Below are positions 32,940 to 41,874 of a DNA stretch of 46,184 bases, piece by piece (the stretch's first letter is position 1; each line of letters opens with the position of its first letter). Source of the stretch: Patescibacteria group bacterium. Its GTDB lineage: Bacteria > Patescibacteriota > Patescibacteriia > UBA10025 > JAHIVO01. The stretch spans positions 1 to 46,184 of the forward strand of contig JADFTK010000004.1 of assembly GCA_022560375.1 (NCBI GenBank). Reading direction: 5' to 3'. The position numbers were made by a program, and so were the translations under genes. A model generated the notes under the pieces. That model made no database searches, had not been told where the DNA came from, and was given only the letters and a program-made list of their open reading frames with translations.

Positions 32940-34916
32940 ATGAAATTCAAATTAAAATCAAACTTCCAACCAACAGGCGATCAGCCCCAGGCCATTAAAA
33001 AATTAGTGGCTGGCTTAAAGAAAAAATATTTTGCCCAAACCTTGCTTGGCGTTACTGGCTCTGGCAAAACTTTTACTATGGCTAATGTGATTGCTGAGAC
33101 CCAGCGTCCAACTCTAATCATTTCTCATAATAAAACATTGGCAGCCCAGCTGGCTTCTGAATTTCAAGATTTTTTTCCCGACAACGCTGTAAACTATTTT
33201 GTCTCCTACTATGACTATTACCAGCCCGAAGCGTATATACCCAGGAGTGATACTTATATAGAAAAAGAAACTCAGCTGAATGAAGAAATCGATCGTCTGC
33301 GCCATGCCTCTACCACCGCCCTGCTTTCTAGAAAAGACGTCATCATTGTTGCCTCAGTTTCGTGTATCTATGGGCTAGGTTCACCAATTGAATACAAAAA
33401 GGATGTTATAACCATCACCCAAGGTCAGAATACTAAACGGGATCTGCTCTTGCGTGATTTAGTAAATGTCCAGTACCAGCGCAATCAAACTGATCTGTGG
33501 CGTAACAGATTTCGGGTCATTGGTGAGGTGGTTGAAATATTTCCTTCTGATTCAGAAAATAATTTTTTCCGCATTCAATTCTTCGGCGACGAGATAGAAA
33601 AAATAACAGAGATTGATTCACTAACCCAACATGTCGTAGCCAACCATAAAGAGATTGATATTTATCCCGCTCGCCACTATTTAGCTCCCGGGAATGTCAT
33701 GAAACAGGCACTCAAAGAAATTGAGAGTGATATGAAAAAACAGGTGGCCCTATTTAAAAAAGCTAATAAACTCATAGAGGCCCAGCGGCTGGAGCAAAGG
33801 ACCAGGTATGACCTAGAAATGATACGAGAAGTTGGTTTTTGTAATGGCATAGAAAACTACTCCCGATACTTTGACCGGCGTAAAACCGGACAACCACCAT
33901 ATACTCTGATTGATTTTTTCCCTAAGGACTTCCTGCTGTTCATCGATGAATCACACATGACCATACCCCAAATCAGGGGCATGTACTTCGGGGACCGCTC
34001 GCGTAAAGAGACTTTAGTAGGCTATGGTTTTCGCTTGCCCGCCGCCTTGGATAATCGACCACTAAAATATGAAGAGTTTACTAAAAAAATAAACCAGGTA
34101 ATCTATGTTTCCGCCACTCCCAGCGACTATGAACGGGAGCGATCTGATCAAATAGCCGAACAAATACTGAGACCAACGGGTCTTCTAGATCCGACGGTGG
34201 AAATTAAACCTTCGGCCAATCAAATTGATGATTTGATTGGAGAGATAAAAAAACGAGTCAGCAAAAATCAACGCGTATTAGTTACTACGCTAACTAAGCG
34301 CATGGCTGAGGACCTAACTGACTATCTGGGTGATTTGGATATCAAGGTCCAATACCTGCACTCCGAAGTGGATACCTTTGAACGGCTAGAAATACTACGC
34401 GACTTGCGTATGGGCGTCTATGATGTATTAATAGGCATTAACCTACTCCGAGAGGGCCTGGACCTACCCGAAGTATCTTTAATTGCTATTCTGGATGCTG
34501 ACAAAGAGGGCTTCTTAAGATCAGACACAGCTCTCATCCAAACCATGGGTCGGGCGGCGCGTCATGATGCTGGGCACATCATCATGTATGCAGACGTAAA
34601 AACCGGCTCGATGAAAAGGGCTATTCAGGAAACAGTGCGCCGCAGAAAAATTCAAAAAGAATATAATAAAAAACATAACATCACTCCAACCTCGATTCAA
34701 AAGGCTATTAAAGATTCCCGCTTGGCTGGTTCCAAAGCCAAAGAAAAAGAGGACAAACAATTGGCTTTCCAAGACATTCCTCGAGAGGAAGTGCCACATA
34801 TTATCTCTGACTTAGAAAATCAGATGGAAATGGCCGCTAAGAACTTGCAGTTCGAAAAAGCCGCCATACTGAGAGATGAAATTCTGATCTTACAAAAAAT
34901 TAATAGGAAAAAATAA
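32940..34916 (+). CDS. uvrB: Excinuclease ABC subunit B
   Basis: UvrB is the damage-verifying helicase-like subunit of nucleotide excision repair. The 658-residue protein has Walker A GVTGSGKT at 37-44, the DNA-clamping beta-hairpin [22 protein letters not shown], the [19 protein letters not shown] helicase motif and QTMGRAARH. The C-terminal UVR domain (~620-655) that binds UvrC is present. ATG at 32940 matches the conserved family start; an upstream ATG at 32907 would add 11 residues. uvrA and uvrC are not here. Its 5' end is partly duplicated at 32383. Confidence 0.97.
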   Translation: MKFKLKSNFQPTGDQPQAIKKLVAGLKKKYFAQTLLGVTGSGKTFTMANVIAETQRPTLIISHNKTLAAQLASEFQDFFPDNAVNYFVSYYDYYQPEAYIPRSDTYIEKETQLNEEIDRLRHASTTALLSRKDVIIVASVSCIYGLGSPIEYKKDVITITQGQNTKRDLLLRDLVNVQYQRNQTDLWRNRFRVIGEVVEIFPSDSENNFFRIQFFGDEIEKITEIDSLTQHVVANHKEIDIYPARHYLAPGNVMKQALKEIESDMKKQVALFKKANKLIEAQRLEQRTRYDLEMIREVGFCNGIENYSRYFDRRKTGQPPYTLIDFFPKDFLLFIDESHMTIPQIRGMYFGDRSRKETLVGYGFRLPAALDNRPLKYEEFTKKINQVIYVSATPSDYERERSDQIAEQILRPTGLLDPTVEIKPSANQIDDLIGEIKKRVSKNQRVLVTTLTKRMAEDLTDYLGDLDIKVQYLHSEVDTFERLEILRDLRMGVYDVLIGINLLREGLDLPEVSLIAILDADKEGFLRSDTALIQTMGRAARHDAGHIIMYADVKTGSMKRAIQETVRRRKIQKEYNKKHNITPTSIQKAIKDSRLAGSKAKEKEDKQLAFQDIPREEVPHIISDLENQMEMAAKNLQFEKAAILRDEILILQKINRKK

Positions 34917-34982
34917 AAATAAGTACACCTATTATAAATTGACTAATAATAACTATTGAGTTAAAGTATAAATAGTCAACCT

Positions 34983-35007
34983 CCCCATATCTAATGGGGA
35001 TTTTTTT
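34983..35007 (+). terminator. Intrinsic terminator of uvrB
   Basis: CCCCAT (34983-34988) pairs with ATGGGG (34994-34999), followed by seven T. The T-run ends right at the ATG of the GIY-YIG gene, so that gene has no room for a normal leader. Confidence 0.8.
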
Positions 35008-35295
35008 ATGCGGCAATATTATGTATACATGATGACGAATAAGTTTAATAGAGTTCTATATGTTGGCGTAACTAATGACTTGGAAAGACGCGTATGGGAG
35101 CACAAAGAAAAACTCATTGATGGCTTTACCAGCAGATATAACATTACCAAGTTAGTCTATTATGAAGTAGGGTGCGATATTCTCAGTACAATTCAGAGAG
35201 AAAAGCAGATTAAAGGATGGGTTAGACGAAGGAAGGTAGCATTGATTAAAAGTTTGAATCCTACATGGCAAGACCTGAGTGAAGATTTTATTTAA
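35008..35295 (+). CDS. GIY-YIG nuclease domain protein
   Basis: A 95-residue single-domain GIY-YIG protein of the small stand-alone class. The YVYMMTN and LYVGVTNDLERRVWEHKEK segments carry the signature and the catalytic Arg, followed by a Tyr/Glu region (LVYYEVGCD) and a basic helix (REKQIKGWVRRRKVALI). Such proteins are widespread and little studied; nuclease activity is assumed from the fold. It begins directly at the end of the uvrB terminator without a Shine-Dalgarno and is followed by a repeat cluster, which may suggest mobility. Confidence 0.85.
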   Translation: MRQYYVYMMTNKFNRVLYVGVTNDLERRVWEHKEKLIDGFTSRYNITKLVYYEVGCDILSTIQREKQIKGWVRRRKVALIKSLNPTWQDLSEDFI

Positions 35296-35644
35296 GTTGT
35301 CATTCTGAGGGAGTATAACGACTGAAGAATCTCCTAGCCTTCGGCTAGGGGACTCTTCACTTCGTTCAGAGTGACAGGGTTAAGTTATAATAACTTGAGT
35401 GACGGGTGGTATTAATTTATCATGCTGAGCGAAGTCTCGGCAGAGCCGGACGAGTCGAAGCATCTCTTTTTATACCTATTTGCCATATACAGAGATCCCT
35501 CGCGTTGCTCGGGATGACAAGGCTTGGTCGGTATGGGTATGACGGAGATCCTGAAACAAGTTCAGGGTATATGCTTAATCTTTTTTTTCGCCCAAGACGT
35601 TAGCACTCTTCACCATAACAGTTGATACAAAAAACTTTCGAAAA
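35296..35644. repeat. Cluster of dispersed repeats, partly as inverted pairs
   Basis: At 35298-35376 a TGTCATTCTGAG...GAAGAATC unit and an inverted one (...CTTCGTTCAGAGTGACA) flank a GCCTTCGGC hairpin. At 35420-35466 and 35490-35522 a second pair (CATGCTGAGCGAA...; ...TTGCTCGGGATGACA) lies in opposite orientations. A further piece, GGAGATCCTGAAACAAGTTC, is near 35543-35570. Open frames over them are repeat-derived. Similar units sit at 32295 and 43061. Confidence 0.7.
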
Positions 35645-35687
35645 TAAAAAAAGCCGCTCTTTACTCATAAAAGAATAAAAAACGGCT
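35645..35687 (-). terminator. Intrinsic terminator of rpoD
   Basis: On the minus strand AGCCG (35687-35683) pairs with CGGCT (35656-35652) around an inner imperfect stem of the TTCTTT/AAAGAG type. A run of seven T follows. Confidence 0.8.
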
Positions 35688-37119
35688 AAAATGGACTCAC
35701 CGGCTCCTGATCCGGTGTATCAAAGTATGCTCGTAAAGCTCGAGAACGGGATACATGTCTCAGGCGAGTAATCGCCTTTTCCTTGATCTGGCGAATCCGC
35801 TCTCTAGTAAGAGAGAATCGCGCGCCTATTTGCTCGAGGGTCATATCATTATCTGATCCCAGACCAAAATAAAGAGTAATGACCTCAGCCTGACGAGAAG
35901 TTAGAGTATCTAGGGCCTTAGCTATATCCCGACGCAGGGTGTTATCCAGCATCGGTTGGTCAGGCGATGGCTGACTATGGTCCTCCAATACATCAAGCAA
36001 GGTGTTATCGGTTTCTCCATGACTATCGGTAAACGACTGATTCAGCGACAAGGCAGTTCGGCCGACTTTCAGTGTGGTGGACACCTCCTCTTCCGACAAT
36101 TCAAGAACTGCCGCAATCTCCTCCGGGGTAGGATGCCGTCCTAAAGATTGCAAGAGCCTATCAGTAGCCTGGCCGATCTTATAAAGCCGGCCAACCCGGT
36201 TAAGAGGTAGGCGAACTGCCCGGGACTGCTCAGCCAAAGACTGCAGAATAGCCTGGCGTATCCACCAAATAGCATAGGAAATAAACCGGAAGCCCAGTGT
36301 CCAGTCAAAGCGTTTAGCCGCTTTGATCATGCCGATGTTACCATCATTGATCAGATCTGCCAAGGGCATGCCTTGCCACTGATACTGCTTGGCCACTGAG
36401 ACGACAAAACGTAAATGGGCTTTCACCAATTTATTCTGAGCATCCTTATCTCCCTGCTTCATCCGCTTTGTAAGTTTCAACTCTTCATCGCGAGAAATCA
36501 AAGGTGTCCTGGAAATTTCCTCAAGGTATTTATCCAGAGACGGATCGCCGAATCGTAATCCACCTTTACTGGATGACTTGGCCCGGCCTGGCTTCTGCAT
36601 CGCCATTTGCGCACGACGATATCGAATTAGATCAGCTTTTTGCTTATCCGGCTCAGGAATTTTAGCCGCCAATTTTTTTGTTTTTATGCGCCTAATTTTT
36701 TCCTTTACTACAGTTTTTTTCGCTGGTGGACTAATATCAATCTCTAAATTGGCATAACCCTTAGCGAAAAAAAACCAGATGAAATGCTCCACCGAAAAAA
36801 GAAAAGTTTCCGGTATCAGCTTCAAGCTTAAAGCTATCCTCTTATCCTCGGGAAAGCTTTGTAACAATTGAGACCAGGTTATCTTATTAACCTCGCCATT
36901 AGATGAAGCTAAAGATAAAAGCCAAGGATTTCTAGAAACGAACGCCCAAAAATCCTTGGGCTGCATATCGCCGTCACAGAAAAACTGTTCAACGCTGGAT
37001 CGGTGCTGACCCAACATAAAATCCAGATCTAGATCCTGGCTGCAAAACTGCTCAAACTCACCTAACTCTGAAAGGTGAGGTCGCCGTAAAAGATCCTGGA
37101 GTAGTTGTCCTCCGGTCAT
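35686..37119 (-). CDS. rpoD: Primary sigma factor RpoD/SigA with a novel N-terminal region
   Basis: A 477-residue sigma-70. Region 1.2 begins near residue 193 (DPSLDKYLEEISR). Region 2 has LRFVVSVAKQYQWQGMPLADL and the -10-binding FISYAIWWIRQAI. Region 3 follows, and region 4 ends with the -35-binding helix-turn-helix MTLEQIGARFSLTRERIRQI. Residues 1-190 do not resemble usual region 1.1: a globular-looking part (1-130, with WAFVSRNPWLLSLA and FIWFFFAKGY) leads to a basic linker (~131-190). A strong GGAGG stands before the ATG. Promoters in this window fit the TTGACA/TATAAT preference expected of it. Confidence 0.93.
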   Translation of the reverse strand: MTGGQLLQDLLRRPHLSELGEFEQFCSQDLDLDFMLGQHRSSVEQFFCDGDMQPKDFWAFVSRNPWLLSLASSNGEVNKITWSQLLQSFPEDKRIALSLKLIPETFLFSVEHFIWFFFAKGYANLEIDISPPAKKTVVKEKIRRIKTKKLAAKIPEPDKQKADLIRYRRAQMAMQKPGRAKSSSKGGLRFGDPSLDKYLEEISRTPLISRDEELKLTKRMKQGDKDAQNKLVKAHLRFVVSVAKQYQWQGMPLADLINDGNIGMIKAAKRFDWTLGFRFISYAIWWIRQAILQSLAEQSRAVRLPLNRVGRLYKIGQATDRLLQSLGRHPTPEEIAAVLELSEEEVSTTLKVGRTALSLNQSFTDSHGETDNTLLDVLEDHSQPSPDQPMLDNTLRRDIAKALDTLTSRQAEVITLYFGLGSDNDMTLEQIGARFSLTRERIRQIKEKAITRLRHVSRSRALRAYFDTPDQEPVSPF

Positions 37120-37294
37120 AATGACCCTCCTTTCATTTTTTTCAAGGTTCTATATTACTTTCAAAATATCTTATTATAATTGTACCATAAAGAAGGCCAA
37201 AGAAAACCCCATACCAACATGATACCGTATTTCCTCATGTGGTTTTAACCTAGAATCTAAATTAAAACTGATAGGCACAAATTAAAAAAATCTC

Positions 37295-37323
37295 TTGACA
37301 AACACCTCAAAACGTGCTAGAAT
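37295..37323 (+). promoter_or_regulatory. Near-consensus promoter of the large surface-protein gene
   Basis: Perfect TTGACA (37295-37300), 17-base spacer ending in TGC, TAGAAT (37318-37323). The spacer end and -10 resemble those of the promoter at 41771, suggesting paralogous control. Confidence 0.85.
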
Positions 37324-37357
37324 ACTAATAGAAAAATAAAAACCAAAAGAAAAACAG

Positions 37358-37406
37358 CACCAAAAAATAAACCTTACCTTGAGGAAATATTTGGTGTCTT
37401 TTTTTT
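37358..37406 (+). terminator. Leader hairpin with T-run upstream of the large surface gene
   Basis: CACCAAA (37358-37364) pairs with TTTGGTG (37390-37396), with an inner CCT/AGG, followed by eight T. It lies after the promoter and 60 bases before the start codon, so it would stop most transcripts unless disrupted: a candidate attenuator. Confidence 0.6.
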
Positions 37407-37465
37407 CATAAAAAACAAACTTACATTAAAACAGAGTAAAATAAAAACCAAATCAAATAAAAAAC

Positions 37466-40400
37466 GTGAATTTTCTATCACCCAGGAAACAAAATAAAAA
37501 CAAACTAAAAAAAATCCATATGGTTATTGGGGGCTTTTCATTGAGGCTCCTTGTTTTTATATTAATTATTTCTTGGATATTTACCGGATGGCCGCCTATA
37601 TATATTAATGACACTATACAGTTTCCCCCTCCTATCGAAAAAGTTAACGCCGCCACAGAAATTTTAAGGCCAAATGCCACCGGTGACTCAGCGCAGTGGA
37701 CACCTAACACTTCCACTGACTATGGCGATACCTCTGACCAAAATTCTAGCACCTATATCTCTGAATCAACTGATGAAGACCGCGATATTATGAATTTAGC
37801 GGATCCGACTTTTGATTCTGGCTCTACTATAAATTGGGTTGAGATGCATATGTCTTGCCGCTCCGACGGTAGTGGCCAAGGAGAACGAATGAACGGCATC
37901 ATTCGCTTAAGCGGAACAGATGATAATCACCTCAACAACGCAAACATCAGCAGTTCTTCATTTACTGAATACACTGGTGCTCAAGTTACAACTGATCCCA
38001 GTGGTGGAGCTTGGTCATTTGCTGACATCCAAAACATCCAAATCGGTGGCCAAATAAAAACAATTGGTAACGGGGAAACTATAGACTGTGACGAGTTCTG
38101 GGTGGTAGTTGACTATACTCTTCCCTCGGCCGGCATTACCATCTCCGGCAATGTCTACACGGATGAAGGGTCATCCGCCTTTGACTGCTCTGCCGATAAC
38201 CTGACCATCAAAGTCTCGATCAATGGAGCGGCCGAAGACACAGACACCTGCACAGCATCGTCCGGCGCCTACTCAATCACCACCTCGAGTGCTCCCTCGG
38301 CGGCCGGTGATCCTATCGTCTTGTACATTGATTCGGCGGAAACGCCCAACGCCACCACGGTCACCTTGGCCGCTGACACCTCCTCCAACATCACCAGCCT
38401 CCACCTTTATCAGAATCGGGTCATTGCCCGTCACGAAGACTCTGGGCCCAACACCAATGCTAAATTCGGCACTGGCGATAACGCCGATACGGGAATTCGC
38501 TACAGTGTGTCGGCCGGCGCTCTCACCGTAGAGTCTGGAATGGAACTGCATATATGGACCGGAGATACTTTTACCCCTGGTGGCACAGTTACCACCAATG
38601 CTACTGGTGGCGATCTCCACGTGGATGACAGTGCCACCGCCACTCTTGATACAGCCACCAACACCATTGGCCGCGATATACTGGTTGATGCCTCAGCTAC
38701 CCTGAATATTAATACTAACACTAATATCGAAGGTGGAGATATTACTACCACTGGCACGTCAGTCACCATAGCCACTTCCGGAACCCCCACCGTTACTATG
38801 ACCGGGACCGGCAACATTGGTGGCGGCACCACTCCAACCATAAACTTCTATAATCTGACTATCGGCACAGCCACCGCCGCCAGTACTACCGTGGCCAGCA
38901 GCTTTACCGTGGCTAATACTTTAGACGTCGATACCTCTGATACTTTAAGTATTAATACCAGCCAGACCGTATCACATACCGGTACTGTCATTACTCTGGA
39001 TGGCACCATAAGTGGAGCAGGTACATTATCTATTGACGATGGATCAGACGGCCCAGGTGCAGCCGGCACCCTCAGCTCTATTGTCCGTTATGATGCCAGT
39101 GCCGGCAATATATTATCAACAACCTTTGATGCCCGAACTTACAACGGCCAAGTTGAATTCTTCTCTAGCAGTGCCACGGCACGTACGGTCACCTTTGCCA
39201 CTGGGACGTACACATTATCTGGTGCCTCCTCACATCTGTACGTTATTGCGGATGGAGCATCGCCTGGTGATGTTACTCTAGTTAGCGCTACCAATAACCC
39301 TACCGTGACCATTGGAGGCGACTTAGATTTTACAGGATCAGGCAGTAGTTCCGAAGTTATTACCTCGGGCACCGGTACCTGGACAGTGTCTGGCAATGTA
39401 GACTTTACAGCAGGGACGTATACTGCTACGTCTGGAAATACTTTTCAGGTAGATGGCACCTCGAAAAATCTCACCTCCAATGGCCAGGTATATGATAATT
39501 TTTCTATCACCGGCGGCAGTATCACTACTGTTGATCAGCTGGATGTGTCCGGCAACTTCAATCTGACCTCCGGCACGCTGACCCAGGGCGCTAACGTAGA
39601 TATTGTTTTAACCGGTGATGCGGTTAATTTAGCCAGTGGTACTACCTTTACCAAGGCCAGTGGTACCGGTAATTTCATCATGGACGGTATATCGGATAAT
39701 CAGTCATTTGATGACGCCAATGCTACCAAGCAGGATATGGGTTCGGTGCAGATCGGCATGAGTCCTGGCACGACTAAATTAAAAAGTGATTTCTCGGCCA
39801 CTGACTTAACTATTTTAACAGGCGATAAATTTGAAACTCATGGCTGGGAAGTAGATGTATCGGATTTTATTGATTGCCAAGGCACCTGCACCTTTGATTT
39901 ACAGGATGATGCCCCGAGTAATGAGGGTGATGGTACGATAGTTACTTTCGGCGGTAACTGGACTATGTCCGGCACTGGCACATTTATCGTGTCTACTGAC
40001 TCCCGCGTAGAGCCGGACGGCACTGCCGACCAGACAATTACTACTGGCAGTAAAGCCTTCTTTGATTTCTACTCAAACAATGCTGGGACTACTGACTCAG
40101 TGGATGATGTAATAATTTCTACCGGTACCTTTGACGTGGACGGAGCTTTGACTGTTAATGACGGCGAACTGGACTTAGAGACCAATGATCCCACTACAGA
40201 CATAGAGGGAAATATCACTATTGCGGCTGGTGCAGAATTGTTTGCTTCCAGTACCGGCTCGTTCAATGCGGCAGGCAGCTGGAATAATGACGGTACCCTG
40301 ACTCCGGGATCTGGTACTATTACTTTTGATGCTGGTACAACTGGAAAAACTATTGAGTCTGGAGGACAAAGTTTTAACAACGTCGTTTTCAATAATGCTT

Positions 40401-41719
40401 CAGGCGGCTGGACTGTCCAGACAGAAAACATGACTACCGCCAGTGACTTAACTTTGACAGCGGCCAGCACTTTCACTCTGCAAACAGCCAGAACGCTAGA
40501 AGTACAAGGCAACTTCACCCTCACAGTGGCTGGTGCCAACACCACCTGGACCGGCTCAACTCTATATCTCAATGGCTCGGGTGGTATGTATGATATTAAT
40601 ACTAAAACTCATGGTGGTGATACATTCGCTACCCTGCGTATTGGAGCTTCAGAAGATATCGCTATGTGGGATTCGGACGCCAGTACTTTTACTATTGACT
40701 CTGGTGGCTGTCTCTTTTCTGAAGACCATGCTGGTACAGCAGGACGTATGAATATATACGGCACCTGCAACACTAGGACTAATGAATACTGGAGCTATGC
40801 TACGGACTGGGATGGGGCGGCACTTACCCGTCAGGCTGATATACGCTTTGCTGCTAGCGCCACGCTAACAGTAGATAGCGCCGATACGCTGGAGATCAGA
40901 GGTCAGAATGCCACTTCCAATCGCTCACTGGTTACCAGGCAGAGCACGGGCAACTATGGCCTGACTATGAGCGGCACTATTGATGCCCAGTACTATGACT
41001 TTGATAATCTAGACGCTAGTGGCCTAAATATTACCAGCACTGCTACTATAACCGAGTTATCTGACGGTAATTTCGATAACAATGCCAGTGGTGCTTCTTC
41101 CGCCTATATTACAGTCAATGGCATTACTTCCTCAGAAAATTTCTTTGATAATGTCTTTGATGATAATGGGGATGGTACAGATGTTAATGTGGTTTACAAC
41201 GTCAATGCTGATGGATCAGGCATAGACTGGACCTTCTTTGGCTGGAGCGGTAATAAGGGCGGTGAAGATTTTGACAATGAATTGAATAGTGCCTTTGTGG
41301 GCTGGAATTCTGAATTGAATCTATCAGTCAGCAGTACCACGGTAAACCTGGGTGTGCTGAACCTAACCTCTGTGGCCACTGGCAATCATACCATTACCGT
41401 TACTACCAATGCCGCCAATGGATACACATGTAGAGTGGTAGAGGATGGCGAAATGCGTAATGGTGCTAATACTATTAATGACGTATCGGACGGTACAGTC
41501 ACGGCTGGATCAGAAGAATATGGGATCAACTGTTCTGGGGCTGACTGCGCCCTGGGTAGTGACACCGCTATTACTGGAACACCCCTGACTGTTGCTTCGA
41601 ACACTGGTGTTGTAGACGCTAGTGTAACTACCTTTACTTATAAAGCCGCGGCATCTGGAATTACCGTATATGGAAATTATGCCCACTTGGTGACCATAAC
41701 CTGTACCGGAGACTTTTAA
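37466..41719 (+). CDS. Very large exported beta-rich surface protein
   Basis: A 1417-residue protein. The basic start and hydrophobic segment (about 24-45, LRLLVFILIISWIFTGW) form a signal peptide with a likely cut near VNAATE. Residues ~65-215 are a beta domain of unknown type and ~220-330 a carboxypeptidase-regulatory-like fold (ITISGNVYTDEGSSAF). About 340-1250 consists of degenerate Thr/Ser/Gly-rich beta repeats (GTLSIDDG-, GNVDFTAGTYT-like), as in parallel beta-helix adhesins. Residues ~1270-1417 form a domain shared with the next protein (TGNHTITVTTNAANGY, EYGI, closing YAHLVTITCTGDF). No sortase motif or C-terminal anchor is seen. Its role is probably as an outer layer or adhesin. Confidence 0.8.
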   Translation: MNFLSPRKQNKNKLKKIHMVIGGFSLRLLVFILIISWIFTGWPPIYINDTIQFPPPIEKVNAATEILRPNATGDSAQWTPNTSTDYGDTSDQNSSTYISESTDEDRDIMNLADPTFDSGSTINWVEMHMSCRSDGSGQGERMNGIIRLSGTDDNHLNNANISSSSFTEYTGAQVTTDPSGGAWSFADIQNIQIGGQIKTIGNGETIDCDEFWVVVDYTLPSAGITISGNVYTDEGSSAFDCSADNLTIKVSINGAAEDTDTCTASSGAYSITTSSAPSAAGDPIVLYIDSAETPNATTVTLAADTSSNITSLHLYQNRVIARHEDSGPNTNAKFGTGDNADTGIRYSVSAGALTVESGMELHIWTGDTFTPGGTVTTNATGGDLHVDDSATATLDTATNTIGRDILVDASATLNINTNTNIEGGDITTTGTSVTIATSGTPTVTMTGTGNIGGGTTPTINFYNLTIGTATAASTTVASSFTVANTLDVDTSDTLSINTSQTVSHTGTVITLDGTISGAGTLSIDDGSDGPGAAGTLSSIVRYDASAGNILSTTFDARTYNGQVEFFSSSATARTVTFATGTYTLSGASSHLYVIADGASPGDVTLVSATNNPTVTIGGDLDFTGSGSSSEVITSGTGTWTVSGNVDFTAGTYTATSGNTFQVDGTSKNLTSNGQVYDNFSITGGSITTVDQLDVSGNFNLTSGTLTQGANVDIVLTGDAVNLASGTTFTKASGTGNFIMDGISDNQSFDDANATKQDMGSVQIGMSPGTTKLKSDFSATDLTILTGDKFETHGWEVDVSDFIDCQGTCTFDLQDDAPSNEGDGTIVTFGGNWTMSGTGTFIVSTDSRVEPDGTADQTITTGSKAFFDFYSNNAGTTDSVDDVIISTGTFDVDGALTVNDGELDLETNDPTTDIEGNITIAAGAELFASSTGSFNAAGSWNNDGTLTPGSGTITFDAGTTGKTIESGGQSFNNVVFNNASGGWTVQTENMTTASDLTLTAASTFTLQTARTLEVQGNFTLTVAGANTTWTGSTLYLNGSGGMYDINTKTHGGDTFATLRIGASEDIAMWDSDASTFTIDSGGCLFSEDHAGTAGRMNIYGTCNTRTNEYWSYATDWDGAALTRQADIRFAASATLTVDSADTLEIRGQNATSNRSLVTRQSTGNYGLTMSGTIDAQYYDFDNLDASGLNITSTATITELSDGNFDNNASGASSAYITVNGITSSENFFDNVFDDNGDGTDVNVVYNVNADGSGIDWTFFGWSGNKGGEDFDNELNSAFVGWNSELNLSVSSTTVNLGVLNLTSVATGNHTITVTTNAANGYTCRVVEDGEMRNGANTINDVSDGTVTAGSEEYGINCSGADCALGSDTAITGTPLTVASNTGVVDASVTTFTYKAAASGITVYGNYAHLVTITCTGDF

Positions 41720-41770
41720 AACTAATTATCTGGCCTTTCAGTAGCCTAGGGCATGGATTGGTAAAATCTA

Positions 41771-41799
41771 TTGACAATGTCTTAAAAACATGCTAAAAT
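41771..41799 (+). promoter_or_regulatory. Near-consensus promoter of the second surface-protein gene
   Basis: Perfect TTGACA (41771-41776), 17-base spacer ending in TGC, TAAAAT (41794-41799). Clearly similar to the promoter at 37295. Confidence 0.85.
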
Positions 41800-41814
41800 G
41801 ATAGTATAAAAGGC

Positions 41815-41860
41815 ACAAAGTAGCGAAAAATCGGCAAAAAAGCTACTTTGTACATTTTTT
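41815..41860 (+). terminator. Leader hairpin with T-run before the second surface gene
   Basis: A perfect 10-bp stem, ACAAAGTAGC (41815-41824) with GCTACTTTGT (41842-41851), then six T (41855-41860), 15 bases before the start codon. It lies between promoter and gene, so it looks like an attenuator. Confidence 0.7.
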
Positions 41861-41874
41861 AAAAACAAAAAAAT

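Larger units (their letters stand above)
37120..37465. other. rpoD / surface-protein divergent gap with long leader
   Basis: Divergent control region. 37120-37290 is AT-rich without a recognised site except the rpoD ribosome-binding site. 37295-37465 holds the promoter, leader hairpin and A-rich leader of the large surface gene, annotated separately. Confidence 0.5.

Noticed and set aside
35406-35603. Open frame of 65 codons on the plus strand
   Set aside because: It lies entirely over dispersed repeats, has no ribosome-binding site and an Arg-rich random-looking composition.
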